Shown in pieces: positions 26,562 through 35,696 of a stretch of 64,000 nt of DNA (its first letter is position 1; every line of letters begins with the position of its first letter). The position numbers were made by a program, and so were the translations under genes. Origin of the DNA: an uncultured Bacteroidales bacterium (GTDB taxonomy: Bacteria > Bacteroidota > Bacteroidia > Bacteroidales > Bacteroidaceae). A model generated the notes under the pieces. The model was not told where the DNA came from and did not search any database. It saw only the letters and a program-made list of their open reading frames with translations. The stretch is from contig CACYCZ010000091.1 in NCBI GenBank assembly GCA_902773055.1, positions 24,125 to 88,124 on the forward strand, read 5' to 3'.

Positions 26562-28127
26562 TTAGCGGTCAATATCGGGGATTACAAAGTCCATGGATGC
26601 TCCGATGGCGATGAGGTCGGCAAATTTCTGCCCGCGGCATGCTGTATCCATGGCGTTGGCCAATGGCAGGCTGCTGCTGCGGTAGTGTACGCGGTAAGGT
26701 GTCTTGTCACCCTTGCTCTCGATGAATACGCCGAGTTCTCCACGGCTGGATTCAACGGCTTGGTAGTAGCTGCCTTCCGGCAGTTTGATGATAGGCTTGC
26801 GTTTTGCCTGGTATTCGCCTTCGGGAATGTTGTCGATGAGCTGGTCAATGATGTTGAGGCTCTCCAGTATTTCTTCCATACGGTTCCAATGGCGTGCGTT
26901 GGTGTCGCCCTCTGTGCGGATGATATCCTTGAATTCTACGTTTTCGTAGAGTGCATATGGATGGCGTCGGCGCACGTCGTTCATCCAGCCGCTGGCACGG
27001 CCTACAGGACCGGTAGTGCCCAGCGAGATGGCATCTTCGCGGCTGATCTTGCCTACTCCGATCATGCGGTTTTTGGCGATGATGTTGCCCGTATAGATGT
27101 CCTGGTATTCGTGGAAGCGCTTGCGGATGTTTGCCGAAACTTTCTTGACTTCTGCGGCAAAGTCGGGCTGAATGTCATACATGACACCGCCTATGGTATT
27201 GTAGTTCTGGATGACGCGCCCTCCGAAGTTGTCCTCAAATATCTTGCATATTTCCTCGCGTTCACGGAAGGTGTAGAAGAATGCGGTGAGCGCACCTGTA
27301 TCCATGGTCATACATGCATAGTAGATGAGGTGGGATGCCACGCGCTGAAGTTCATCCATGATGGTACGTATATATTGTACGCGTGGGGAAACCTCAAGTC
27401 CCATGGCTTTTTCAATACACATGCACAGGGCATGGCGGTTCTGCATGGCGCTGAAGTAGTCCAGACGGTCGGTGAGGGCGAGCAACTGCGGGTAGGTCAG
27501 GCTTTCGCTGATTTTTTCTACTCCGCGGTGGATATAGCCCAGGACTAAGCCTACTCTCTTGACGACTTCTCCGTCAAGGCTTGCACGCATGTGGAGCACG
27601 CCGTGCGTGGACGGGTGTTGCGGGCCGACGTTGACAACATATTCATCGGCACCCCATACGGTATTGGTCTTTTCTGCGACTTTGCCATCGGGGGTCAGGA
27701 AGTATTCTTTTGTAGTGTCACTGAGTGGCGCATCGCTCATTCTCAGCTTGTTCAGCAGTTCTGTCTGGTCGTCTTTGCGCAGGGGATAGCCTACCCAGTC
27801 TTCGCGCAGGAATATTCTGCGCATGTCGGGGTGGTTGAGAAATTTGATGCCGAAGAAGTCATAGACTTCTCTCTCATAGATGTTGGCTATCTGCCACAGG
27901 TCGCTGACGGTGGGGATATACGGGTTCTGACGGTCTTCGGCAACGGTCTTGATGTTGATGGTCTCGCCGGTTTCGGTTGATTCCAGCATATAGATGACGC
28001 CGAGTCCTTCTTCTCCCCAGTCCATACCGATGAGGTTGACCAGAAAGTCCATCTTCTGCTCGTTTTTCTGTCGGAGCATCTCAGCATGGAGCTCCGAGGG
28101 TGCGATAGTTGTAAATTCCAGTGTCAT
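26562..28127 (-). CDS. nuoCD: Fused NADH-quinone oxidoreductase subunits C and D
   Basis: A 521-residue fusion. Residues about 1-125 are NuoC ([37 protein letters not shown]). From about 160 on it is Nuo[16 protein letters not shown], the quinone-site His/Tyr region, and a C-terminal PDIDR. The Ni-binding cysteines of the ancestral hydrogenase are absent, as expected. The C-D fusion is known from several bacterial groups. The stop of nuoB overlaps its start by 4 bases. Confidence 0.95.
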   Translation of the reverse strand: MTLEFTTIAPSELHAEMLRQKNEQKMDFLVNLIGMDWGEEGLGVIYMLESTETGETINIKTVAEDRQNPYIPTVSDLWQIANIYEREVYDFFGIKFLNHPDMRRIFLREDWVGYPLRKDDQTELLNKLRMSDAPLSDTTKEYFLTPDGKVAEKTNTVWGADEYVVNVGPQHPSTHGVLHMRASLDGEVVKRVGLVLGYIHRGVEKISESLTYPQLLALTDRLDYFSAMQNRHALCMCIEKAMGLEVSPRVQYIRTIMDELQRVASHLIYYACMTMDTGALTAFFYTFREREEICKIFEDNFGGRVIQNYNTIGGVMYDIQPDFAAEVKKVSANIRKRFHEYQDIYTGNIIAKNRMIGVGKISREDAISLGTTGPVGRASGWMNDVRRRHPYALYENVEFKDIIRTEGDTNARHWNRMEEILESLNIIDQLIDNIPEGEYQAKRKPIIKLPEGSYYQAVESSRGELGVFIESKGDKTPYRVHYRSSSLPLANAMDTACRGQKFADLIAIGASMDFVIPDIDR

Positions 28128-28762
28128 GCCTCTTGTTCTGTGTTAATAACTTCTTTTTCTTTCTTTTCCTCTTCGCGCTTGTAGGCGTCGATTTCCTTGC
28201 GGTTGACGGTGCCGAAGTAGTTTTCTATCTTCATTTTGCGCTGCAGCTGCATCATGCCGTAATAGAATGCTTCGGGTCGCGGGGGACACCCCGGGACATA
28301 GACATCGACGGGCAGTATCTTGTCAACGCCTTTTACTACATGATAGCTCTTGGTGAACGGTCCGCCGGTGCAGGTGCATCCGCCGATGGCTATGACATAC
28401 TTGGGGTCGGCCATCTGGTCATACAGACGTTTCAGCACCGGTGCCATCTTGTAAGTGATGGTGCCGCATACCAGTATGAGGTCGGCTTGTCGTGGACTGG
28501 TGCGGGTTACCTCGAATCCGAAGCGCGCCATGTCAAAGCGTGCGGCGCCCATGGCCATCAGCTCTATGGCGCAGCAGCTTGTGCCAAAGTTCATTGGCCA
28601 TACACTGTTGCTGCGACCCCAGTTCATCAGTTGGTCGGCCGTAGTGACAATCACGTTGGTCCCATTCTCGTTGAGTTGGTCAATCATCTGCTCAAGGGTC
28701 TCGTTGTCCTTGAACTCCTCGTAGGGAATGGATTTGATATTTGGTTTCTTGATCAGTGCCAT
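28124..28762 (-). CDS. nuoB: NADH-quinone oxidoreductase subunit B
   Basis: A 212-residue iron-sulfur subunit that ligates cluster N2. It has [20 protein letters not shown] (tandem Cys), then [13 protein letters not shown] and [19 protein letters not shown] supplying the other ligands. It overlaps nuoA by 10 bases, and its stop is coupled to nuoCD. The C-terminus ends in a charged Lys/Glu tail. Confidence 0.96.
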   Translation of the reverse strand: MALIKKPNIKSIPYEEFKDNETLEQMIDQLNENGTNVIVTTADQLMNWGRSNSVWPMNFGTSCCAIELMAMGAARFDMARFGFEVTRTSPRQADLILVCGTITYKMAPVLKRLYDQMADPKYVIAIGGCTCTGGPFTKSYHVVKGVDKILPVDVYVPGCPPRPEAFYYGMMQLQRKMKIENYFGTVNRKEIDAYKREEEKKEKEVINTEQEA

Positions 28763-29103
28763 TTCAACGCTCCTTTCCTCCAGGCATAGGCTAGGCCCAG
28801 AACTAAGATGAAGAGGAAGAACAGCACGGCAAACAGCCCTTGCGGGCCTAAACTGCGGGCAACGACTGCCCAGGGAAACAAAAACATTGTTTCAACGTCG
28901 AACATCAAGAAGAGGATGGCAAACAGGTAGTATCCCAGGTGGTAGTGGCCCCATTGGTCACCACGGGCAGGGATACCACATTCGTAAGGCTCTTCTTTCA
29001 TCTTGTTGTAGCTTCGTGGGGCGATAAAATAAACCATTATCAGCACGATAAGCACGAACAAAATGGCTGTCAGTACGACTGTGGCTAAAAGCGTAAAGTT
29101 CAT
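28753..29103 (-). CDS. nuoA: NADH-quinone oxidoreductase subunit A
   Basis: A 116-residue protein with three membrane segments. Between the first two is [13 protein letters not shown], the conserved Glu-Cys-Gly loop of NuoA/ND3 near the quinone site. Membrane segment 2 holds [13 protein letters not shown]. It is the first gene of the operon, with a good -7 element upstream. Confidence 0.95.
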   Translation of the reverse strand: MNFTLLATVVLTAILFVLIVLIMVYFIAPRSYNKMKEEPYECGIPARGDQWGHYHLGYYLFAILFLMFDVETMFLFPWAVVARSLGPQGLFAVLFFLFILVLGLAYAWRKGALKWH

Positions 29104-29153
29104 GACTTCAATTGATTATATGATAAAATATGTTGTTTCCTGTAAAAAACATA

Positions 29154-29161
29154 CAAAGTTA
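29154..29161 (-). promoter_or_regulatory. Putative -7 element of nuo operon
   Basis: TAACTTTG on the minus strand lies 50 bases before the nuoA ATG at 29103. It faces another TAACTTTG on the plus strand at 29216 for the divergent DUF2461 gene. Confidence 0.6.
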
Positions 29162-29215
29162 ACTTTTTTTTGCCTAATATCGGTCGTGAAACTCATTCTT
29201 TTAGACGAAAATATT

Positions 29216-29223
29216 TAACTTTG
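29216..29223 (+). promoter_or_regulatory. Putative -7 element of DUF2461 gene
   Basis: TAACTTTG on the plus strand lies 17 bases before the ATG at 29241. Confidence 0.55.
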
Positions 29224-29240
29224 TACTAAAACGTAAACCG

Positions 29241-29930
29241 ATGCAAAAACTTCTGTCCAATGAACAGGTATCCTTGATTCTGGATTTTCTCAGTCAAATC
29301 AGGGACAATAACAACCGCCCTTGGTTTCTGGCCCATCGTGATGAATATGACCATGTGAAGGATGTCTTTGAAACTGTTGCTTCGCAGTTCATTATGCGCC
29401 TTGCAGAATTTGATGAGAGCGTGCGCCACCTGACGGTAAAAGACTGTACTTACCGATTTTACCGCGATACCCGTTTCTCTTCTGACAAATCGCCCTATAA
29501 ACGCCATATGGGCATCTATGTTTCTGCTCAGGGAAAAAAGTCGTTTCACGGAGGCTACTACCTGCATTTTGAGCCTGGCCATTGCATGCTTGCCGTGGGC
29601 TGCTACTGCCTGCCGACCAACATACTCAAGGTGTTGCGGCAGGTTATCGTTGATGATGTGGAGACGTTCAGTTCAATAGTCGAAAATCCGGCTTTCAAGT
29701 CGGTATACGGCAGTCGGCTGACCATGACTCCCCTGAAGGTCCTTCCTGCAGGACTTCCCCGCGATTTTGTCCATCCGGAGTATCTCAAATGCAAGGACTA
29801 TCTTGTATGGACAGACTTGAACGACAAAATGTTCAGCCTCAACGGCTGGATGGATGAAGTCATCTGTCAGGCAAGGCTGGCCAAGCCTTTCCTGGATTTT
29901 CTCAATGACGTGGTGGATGACTATATCTGA
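29241..29930 (+). CDS. DUF2461 domain-containing protein
   Basis: A 229-residue protein. It matches the DUF2461 (TIGR02453) family by NNRPWFLAHRDEYD at the N-terminus, RFYRDTRFSSDKSPYKRHMG in the middle and GGYYLHFEPG. The conserved Arg/Lys/Tyr cluster in the central block is typical. No signal peptide or membrane segment is seen. The family has no firmly assigned function. It is monocistronic and divergent from the nuo operon. Confidence 0.88.
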   Translation: MQKLLSNEQVSLILDFLSQIRDNNNRPWFLAHRDEYDHVKDVFETVASQFIMRLAEFDESVRHLTVKDCTYRFYRDTRFSSDKSPYKRHMGIYVSAQGKKSFHGGYYLHFEPGHCMLAVGCYCLPTNILKVLRQVIVDDVETFSSIVENPAFKSVYGSRLTMTPLKVLPAGLPRDFVHPEYLKCKDYLVWTDLNDKMFSLNGWMDEVICQARLAKPFLDFLNDVVDDYI

Positions 29931-30029
29931 AAATCGGAATAGGCCTTATCATTGTTTTTTTTGTCTGCATACCGACGGGAAAGTGGGGTAATGCCTTCAT
30001 GGATGGAGCATTATGCCGATATATTTTAT

Positions 30030-30113
30030 ATTCCCCGATGCGGAATGTACGTTCCCCAATGCGAAACATACGTTCAGTATCGCGGAACATACATTCACCG
30101 ACGCTGAATATAA
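30030..30113 (+). repeat. Four-unit 21-bp dyad array, copy 2
   Basis: Units start at 30030, 30051, 30072 and 30093 and follow the copy-1 pattern (GTTC near the left end, GAAC/GAAT near the right end, linker ATAC; last unit ends ATAA). It lies between convergent DUF2461 and helicase genes. Short inverted flanks ATGCCGA (30013-30019) and TCGGCAT (30141-30147) bracket it. Confidence 0.88.
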
Positions 30114-30227
30114 ACTTCCAGGGGGATAAAGACAATTTTTGTCGGCATTACTCTCATCTCTTCTCCTCCATGCTCGGGAATGTCAGTTCAGCCAGACTCC
30201 GCAGGCAAAGTCTTGAAGATGTAGCCT

Positions 30228-32114
30228 TTATGGTAAAGGAGTATCACCAGGGGAAGACGTCCGTCTGATGATATGTTCATAGAGTTTTTTGTAGAAAGTA
30301 TGATGTGAGAGGGTGGCGCTGTTGCCTAGAATGATAAGTTTCATGCGGGCTCGGGTCATGGCTACGTTCATGCGACGCAGGTCAGAAAGAAAGCCGATTT
30401 TCCCCTCTTGGTTGGAACGGACAAGGCTGATGATGATGATGTCGCGTTCCTGACCTTGGAAACCGTCAACGGTGTTGATGCTGATAAGATTCCTGAATGG
30501 CTTGATATCCTTGTGATTTTTGACCATGCAGCGCAGTTTCTGTACTTGAGCTTTGTAAGGAGATATGATGCCTATGCTGATGCGCTCGTCCAACAGACGC
30601 CTGGGGGTTATCTTGCCGATGAGTTCCTGAAGGATGTGGACGGTGAGCGTTGCTTCGGCCTCGTTGATTCTGCCATAGGTGTCTCCAATGAATTTTTCTT
30701 CCGCATTCTCAATACTCGACGTGTCAATCCATTCCAGTGGCTTTTCCAGTTCAAGGATAGTCTGATATTTTACCGTTGGGGCACTTTTGACCTTTCCCTC
30801 ATAGAACCATTCAGAGGAAAAGTGCATAAGTGTTTCACTCATGCGGTATTGTATCTGCAGGAGACTGACAGCCTGAGGCTTGTTGGATACGATGGTTTCC
30901 ATAAGCGTCTTGGCCAACCCCTGCTTCTCGGCGTCATAGCATTTTATTGTGGGTGGCAGCTGGCAATGGTCACCGGCCAGTATGACGCGGTCGGCTTTCC
31001 GTATGGCAATCCAACATGCTGCCTCCAGGGCTTGTGCAGCCTCGTCAATGAAGACGGTATGATAGTGCTCGCCCGTGAGAAGCGGATTGCCAGCTCCGGC
31101 CAGTGTGCATGCAATGACCCTGTTTTGTTCAAAGAGATGTTGGCGGATGCGCAGCTCTATCTCGTTGGCTTTATCCTTCAACCGATTGATTTTCTGGTGA
31201 AAAGACGCACCTCGTTTTTCGCGTGCTGTATTGTATAGTTGGCGGATGCTTCGTCGGATAGCCCATAGCTCAGGGTAATCAGGATGGCTTTCAAACTGTT
31301 TTTCGTAAGTATAGCTCAGCATTTTGTCGTTTACCCTGCTGGGATTGCCTATGCGCAGCACATTGAGCCCTCGGTCTGCCAGTTGCTCGCTGATCCAGTC
31401 AACGGCCATGTTGCTCTGAGCGCATACCATTACCTGGCTTTCCCTTCTCAGCACTTCGTAAATGGCTTCAACGAGAGTCGTTGTCTTTCCAGTGCCGGGA
31501 GGACCGTGCACGACAGCCACATCCTTGGCTCGGAGGATTTCATTTACGGCATGTTCCTGTGTAGGGTTGAGCCAGGGAAAGCCAACGGGATTCATGGTGA
31601 GCTTGTGAAGTGGGGCGGAGGTGTGGAAAATGTCGCGCAGTTCTGCAATGCGGTTATCCTTGGCATTGATGACAGCGTCGAGAGCATCAAACATCAACCG
31701 ATAGGTTTGTTCATCGAAGTAGAGCTGAATTCCCAGCCAGTTTTTGCCTTGCAGTGAAAGTAGTGCATCCTGGCTGGGCAATGTGACGACCATGCGTTCA
31801 TCCTCTGCATAGCTTACGGTACCGAGGGTGGCAAGGTATGTTACTTCGCCGTTACCGTTCTGGTAGAAAAAACAAACAGGTTTTCCGTATTCAAAATTAT
31901 GGCTAATGTCTTCGTCCTGTTGGCGAAAGACTTCAACGGTGAAACGATTCAGGGAGTTGTACCGTCCTTGTCCCAGAGTGATGGGAAACCAGCAGTCACC
32001 GCGTTTGACCTTTCGGCCGATGCCCATAGTCTGAGTTTCCTTGCGGAAAGTGTCCCGCTCAAAGTTATACTCCATCTGGAGCAGTTCCCGGTGTCTGGCA
32101 AGTTCCTTAATCAT
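30228..32114 (-). CDS. Superfamily 1 (Upf1/IGHMBP2-like) helicase
   Basis: A 628-residue protein from the ATG at 32114, which overlaps the stop of the EamA gene by 8 bases. The N-terminal about 170 residues form a beta-rich domain. Then come the helicase motifs: Walker A HGPPGTGKTTT, Walker B FIDEAAQALE, motif III GDHCQLPPT, motif V VDGFQGQERDIIIIS and motif VI MNVAMTRARMKL. These match the SMUBP-2/Upf1-like AAA_11/AAA_12 pair, DNA or RNA helicases acting 5' to 3'. Bacterial members are poorly studied. It is downstream of a small outer-membrane protein gene and an EamA gene, probably on one transcript. Confidence 0.9.
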   Translation of the reverse strand: MIKELARHRELLQMEYNFERDTFRKETQTMGIGRKVKRGDCWFPITLGQGRYNSLNRFTVEVFRQQDEDISHNFEYGKPVCFFYQNGNGEVTYLATLGTVSYAEDERMVVTLPSQDALLSLQGKNWLGIQLYFDEQTYRLMFDALDAVINAKDNRIAELRDIFHTSAPLHKLTMNPVGFPWLNPTQEHAVNEILRAKDVAVVHGPPGTGKTTTLVEAIYEVLRRESQVMVCAQSNMAVDWISEQLADRGLNVLRIGNPSRVNDKMLSYTYEKQFESHPDYPELWAIRRSIRQLYNTAREKRGASFHQKINRLKDKANEIELRIRQHLFEQNRVIACTLAGAGNPLLTGEHYHTVFIDEAAQALEAACWIAIRKADRVILAGDHCQLPPTIKCYDAEKQGLAKTLMETIVSNKPQAVSLLQIQYRMSETLMHFSSEWFYEGKVKSAPTVKYQTILELEKPLEWIDTSSIENAEEKFIGDTYGRINEAEATLTVHILQELIGKITPRRLLDERISIGIISPYKAQVQKLRCMVKNHKDIKPFRNLISINTVDGFQGQERDIIIISLVRSNQEGKIGFLSDLRRMNVAMTRARMKLIILGNSATLSHHTFYKKLYEHIIRRTSSPGDTPLP

Positions 32115-33051
32115 AATGTTTCTCTTGGGGAGACCGGCAGCCTTTAAACTCCTCTTCAGCAAGCTGCTGGGCACGGCTCTTGCTCTTCATGACTAAGATG
32201 ACGCCCGAAATAACAAGCAGGACAGCCATGGCATGGACAAAGCCGAAGACGCCTAATCCGAGGGCTACGCTCACGAGGCAGGCTACAATGGGTTGGATGT
32301 AGTTGTAGATGCTGACAACGGTGGGCCGCAGTGCTTTTTGGGCAGCCATGACAAATAGATAAGAGAAAAAGGTGGCACCGATAACTACAAAGGCTATGCC
32401 TGCCCAAAAATCAGTGGAGTGGCCACTCCATTGAAACTGTTGGAAAGACAGTCCTGTAAAGAGAGCGGCTGCCAGACCAAAGGTAAACATCCATTTCATG
32501 ATGGTGATGCCATGGTATTTCGGCAGGAAATTCTTAAACAGAGTGAGATAGAAAGCAAAACTGAGTTGAGCTACAATGACTAAAAGGTCTCCCCAGATAT
32601 TACCTGCTTTTTCGGAATTGCCGTCGCGGCTATGAAGAATGATGAGAATGACACCGGTAGCTCCCATAAGGATGCCTAAGGCTTTTTTCCATGTAATAGG
32701 TTCAAGGAGAATAAAGAAAGCCAGAAACATCGTAAGGAGAGGCATCGTCGTTGTCATGATAGCGGCATTGACGGGTGAAGTTAGGTTGAGGCCGACAGTG
32801 AATGATATTTGATTGATGATGACAGCCAGACAACCTGCACCGGCAAGTTTCAGGTAGTCGGCCCGAATTACTTTTTCGTGTCTGACAAACAGTGAGGCCA
32901 GCCAGAACAGAAGACATGCACCGGCAATGCGGAATGTTACAAGCTGCAAGCCTGTAATGCCCTCGTTCATGACCATCTTTGATACAGGAGCTGATAATCC
33001 CCAGAATATTTCAGCAGCTAAAATGCTGACATGCGCTTTGATGACGTTCAT
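32107..33051 (-). CDS. EamA/DMT-family transporter
   Basis: A 314-residue protein with ten predicted membrane segments arranged as two EamA repeats (about residues 8-140 and 155-292). The start is ILAAEIFWGLSAPVSKMV, and each repeat has the conserved Pro/Gly-rich turn. It belongs to the drug/metabolite transporter superfamily. Such carriers export amino acids or other metabolites; substrate unknown. It overlaps the helicase start by 8 bases and begins 13 bases after the upstream outer-membrane protein gene. Confidence 0.9.
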   Translation of the reverse strand: MNVIKAHVSILAAEIFWGLSAPVSKMVMNEGITGLQLVTFRIAGACLLFWLASLFVRHEKVIRADYLKLAGAGCLAVIINQISFTVGLNLTSPVNAAIMTTTMPLLTMFLAFFILLEPITWKKALGILMGATGVILIILHSRDGNSEKAGNIWGDLLVIVAQLSFAFYLTLFKNFLPKYHGITIMKWMFTFGLAAALFTGLSFQQFQWSGHSTDFWAGIAFVVIGATFFSYLFVMAAQKALRPTVVSIYNYIQPIVACLVSVALGLGVFGFVHAMAVLLVISGVILVMKSKSRAQQLAEEEFKGCRSPQEKHYD

Positions 33052-33064
33052 TATGGTGTTGCAA

Positions 33065-33682
33065 TTACCAGTCTTTTACCGTGCCGGTGCCGATAGATAC
33101 CTGCATAAAGAAATTGTCATTAAATTTAAAGTTGACGGCACCGCCTACATAGCTGTCAAGATTCATCATGAAGGGAGATGCGTAGTGATAATGGTAGTAA
33201 TAAGGAGATAGCCTGTCAGGGTGAACAAGTTCCTTGTAGCCCATGATACTGAAAGAAACTTGGTCACTGTGGACATAATTGAGTTCGCCGCCTATTGTCA
33301 TCTGGTTCCATTGCAGACTGCCCCATTTCATGTTGTGCATGTTGGCAGCCAAGGTGTAGCGCCAACGGTCGGACAAGGAATTGGCATAGGCAAGATTAAT
33401 ATCTTTCCCGAAGCCAACACCTTTAGGCCTGTTATGCCCTATCCCGAAAGATGCATAAAGACTGATAGTGGAGTTAAGCCCCTGATGGAGAGGTGATAGG
33501 CTGAAATGTTCCCACGTGGGTAATGCAGGATAAAATAATATGGAATCCCGATTGGTGTGGATAGAATTAAAATGGTTGGAACGTGCTGAATCCTGTAGGA
33601 ATGAACCATTCTCTGGAACTGACTGAGCTGTTGCTCCAACGGATAAGGATATCATCAGTAATGCGGTGAAAAACGTCTTCAT
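33065..33682 (-). CDS. Small predicted outer membrane protein of unknown family
   Basis: A 205-residue protein with a clear signal peptide (about residues 1-19, ending GATAQ). The mature part alternates aromatic and polar residues (WRYTLAANMHNMKWGSLQW; SYVGGAVNFKFNDNFFMQVS), as in small eight-to-ten-strand barrels. It does not end in a typical aromatic barrel C-terminus other than KDW. I do not recognise a named family. It is the first gene of a unit with the EamA transporter and helicase. Confidence 0.7.
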   Translation of the reverse strand: MKTFFTALLMISLSVGATAQSVPENGSFLQDSARSNHFNSIHTNRDSILFYPALPTWEHFSLSPLHQGLNSTISLYASFGIGHNRPKGVGFGKDINLAYANSLSDRWRYTLAANMHNMKWGSLQWNQMTIGGELNYVHSDQVSFSIMGYKELVHPDRLSPYYYHYHYASPFMMNLDSYVGGAVNFKFNDNFFMQVSIGTGTVKDW

Positions 33683-33707
33683 TATTTCTGAAATACGATA
33701 TTCGATG

Positions 33708-33715
33708 CAAAAATA
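33708..33715 (-). promoter_or_regulatory. Putative -7 element of OMP-EamA-helicase unit
   Basis: TATTTTTG on the minus strand lies 25 bases before the ATG at 33682. Confidence 0.45.
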
Positions 33716-33791
33716 AGGATTTTTAAGGCATAAGTCATAATAATAAATGTAAATCTTTCATGAAGAGCGTTAATAGTAATTGCAAAAATAT

Positions 33792-33799
33792 TATCTTTG
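33792..33799 (+). promoter_or_regulatory. Putative -7 element of ATPase-DUF4435 pair
   Basis: TATCTTTG on the plus strand lies 19 bases before the ATG at 33819. It falls downstream of an in-frame ATG at 33780, which argues against that earlier start. Confidence 0.5.
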
Positions 33800-33818
33800 C
33801 TTTGACTTAATTATTAAC

Positions 33819-34667
33819 ATGAATATGGCAAAGTTTGCACAGTATATCAAGAGTGTGGAGATTAAGAGCCTTTGGAACGGCAGGAAACATATAGTTTGGA
33901 ATTTGAACCCCGAAGTCAATGTCCTCAGTGGCGTGAATGGTGTGGGCAAATCTACCATTCTAAACAAAATGATCAGTGTGCTCAGACAGAAGGCTGACCA
34001 TAGTAAGTATGTCAATGGCGACTTCCCTGGAGTGACGGTTGAGTTTGAGCCTGCAGATGCTGTCATGGTGCATTTTGATATTATACGCAGTTTTGACAGT
34101 ACTTTATTGTCGGGTAATGTCGTGGATAGGATTGCTGATGGGCATATACGCTCCGAGCTTGACTGGAACTTATATGAACTGCAACGCCGATATTTGAACT
34201 ATCAGGTTAATATAGGTAACAAGATGATAGCCTTGTTAAGCAGTACCGACGAAAATGCACGTCAGGCAGCCATGGATGTGTCCAAGGCTAAGACGAATTT
34301 CCAGGATATTGTTGATGACTTGTTCTGTGACACGCAAAAGAAAATAGATCGCAATAGTAATGAATTGCAATTTGTGCAGTTTGGTGAAAAACTTCCTCCC
34401 TATAAATTGTCATCTGGCGAAAAACAACTGCTGGTTATATTGCTGACTGTTTTGTTGGAGGAGAATGAGCATTACGTACTTTTGATGGACGAGCCTGAAA
34501 TCAGCCTTCATGTGGAGTGGCAGCAAAAATTGGTTAATATTATTCGTCAGTTGAATCCTAATGTGCAAATCATACTGACAACGCATTCTCCGGCTGTCAT
34601 TATGAACGGATGGCTTGATGCCGTGACGGATGTTGCTGATATTACCATGGACGAAACTGTTAAATAG
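33819..34667 (+). CDS. ABC-type AAA ATPase, partner of DUF4435 protein (OLD/PARIS-like)
   Basis: A 282-residue protein from the ATG at 33819. It has Walker A SGVNGVGKST (residues 37-46), the ABC signature LSSGEKQLL (about 204), Walker B with catalytic Glu LLMDEPEISLH, and the H-loop LTTHSPAVIM. This is the compact SMC/Rad50-like head (AAA_15/AAA_21) used by OLD nucleases and related defence ATPases, with only a short insert between Walker A and the signature. The next gene, 10 bases on, encodes a DUF4435 TOPRIM protein. The same split ATPase + TOPRIM layout is known in the PARIS system (AriA/AriB). Orthology to PARIS is not shown; the ATPase is short for AriA. Confidence 0.88.
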   Translation: MNMAKFAQYIKSVEIKSLWNGRKHIVWNLNPEVNVLSGVNGVGKSTILNKMISVLRQKADHSKYVNGDFPGVTVEFEPADAVMVHFDIIRSFDSTLLSGNVVDRIADGHIRSELDWNLYELQRRYLNYQVNIGNKMIALLSSTDENARQAAMDVSKAKTNFQDIVDDLFCDTQKKIDRNSNELQFVQFGEKLPPYKLSSGEKQLLVILLTVLLEENEHYVLLMDEPEISLHVEWQQKLVNIIRQLNPNVQIILTTHSPAVIMNGWLDAVTDVADITMDETVK

Positions 34668-34677
34668 TCCTTTTGCA

Positions 34678-35664
34678 ATGGCTCGTAGGTTATCGGGAAA
34701 TCTGAATAGCGACTATTTGGCTGCAGCTCAAAGGCTCAGGCCAAAGAATGCTAAAAGAAAGATTGTTGTTTATGTAGAAAGTTATGATGATATTTTTTTC
34801 TGGCATTCATTGCTTTCTGAGATAGAGATTCCAGATGTTTTTTTTGAGGTGATGTTGCCTTCACGGACTTCTCTTGGAAAGGGCAAGAAGGTTGCCTTGA
34901 TGAATGCCTTGAGTGAGGGATTAGGGAAGAACCTTATTGCCTGCGTCGATGCAGACTATGATTATTTGCTTCAAGGTGCGACGGAAATTTCTCAGATGAT
35001 ATGCAATAATCCGTATGTATTCCATACGCAGGCATATGCTATAGAGAACTATCAGTGCTATGCTTCGTCGTTGCATACGGTATGTGTCATGGCTACGTTG
35101 AATGATAAGTCTGTGTTTGACTTTGAAGCTTTTCTGACGGCTTTTTCCAAGTTGATTTTCCCATTGTTCGTGTGGTCTATATGGTGCTACAGATACAATT
35201 GTTATAATAAGTTTAATTTACATGATTTCGGCCAGCTATTCCGTTTGGAGGAAATTAAACTATCTCGGCCTGATAAGATGCTGTATGTGTTGCAGCGGAA
35301 AGTTAACCAAAAAATAGCATGGCTGCAACGTCATTTGCCTGAGGCTCATGCTACTCTGAAGAATGTTGAAGCTGATATCAGACAATTGGGCGTCACCCCT
35401 GAAACGACATATTTGTTTATGCGTGGACATGATATTTTTGAGAGCGTCGTGCTTCCCCTGGTAGAGCGGGTTTGCAGGGAACTGACGAGCGACAGGGAGC
35501 GAGAAATAAGACAACTGGCACTCCATGAAACGCAAAAACATAATGAACTATTGGCTTATGAGCATTCTTCAGCACCTGTTGTTGAGATGTTGAAGAAGCA
35601 GACAAACTATAAGCGTTGTCCCTTGTATCAGAAAATTATTGAAGAGATTAAAGCGGTTATTTGA
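34678..35664 (+). CDS. DUF4435 (TOPRIM-fold) protein
   Basis: A 328-residue protein when started at 34678. An in-frame ATG at 34630 would overlap the ATPase gene and adds 16 residues, which cannot be excluded. The N-terminal half carries the TOPRIM signature: VVYVESYDDIFFW, with acidic Glu34, and LIACVDADYDYLL with Asp91-x-Asp93. These would bind metal in a nuclease or ligase-type active site. The C-terminal half is helical with no motif I recognise. DUF4435 is the family of AriB, the toxin-nuclease of PARIS. The gene is expected to be co-transcribed with the ATPase. Confidence 0.85.
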   Translation: MARRLSGNLNSDYLAAAQRLRPKNAKRKIVVYVESYDDIFFWHSLLSEIEIPDVFFEVMLPSRTSLGKGKKVALMNALSEGLGKNLIACVDADYDYLLQGATEISQMICNNPYVFHTQAYAIENYQCYASSLHTVCVMATLNDKSVFDFEAFLTAFSKLIFPLFVWSIWCYRYNCYNKFNLHDFGQLFRLEEIKLSRPDKMLYVLQRKVNQKIAWLQRHLPEAHATLKNVEADIRQLGVTPETTYLFMRGHDIFESVVLPLVERVCRELTSDREREIRQLALHETQKHNELLAYEHSSAPVVEMLKKQTNYKRCPLYQKIIEEIKAVI

Positions 35665-35665
35665 A

Positions 35666-35687
35666 CTTTTACGGGTTTAAGTAAAAG
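35666..35687. terminator. Possible short bidirectional terminator
   Basis: A 7-bp stem CTTTTAC/GTAAAAG (35666-35672 with 35681-35687) sits in the 32-base gap between convergent genes. The stem is AT-rich, so the call is weak. Confidence 0.35.
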
Positions 35688-35696
35688 AGTTGAGTG

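Noticed and set aside
33780..33818. Earlier start for the ATPase gene at 33780
   Set aside because: The -7 element TATCTTTG at 33792-33799 lies downstream of that codon, so it would not be in the message.
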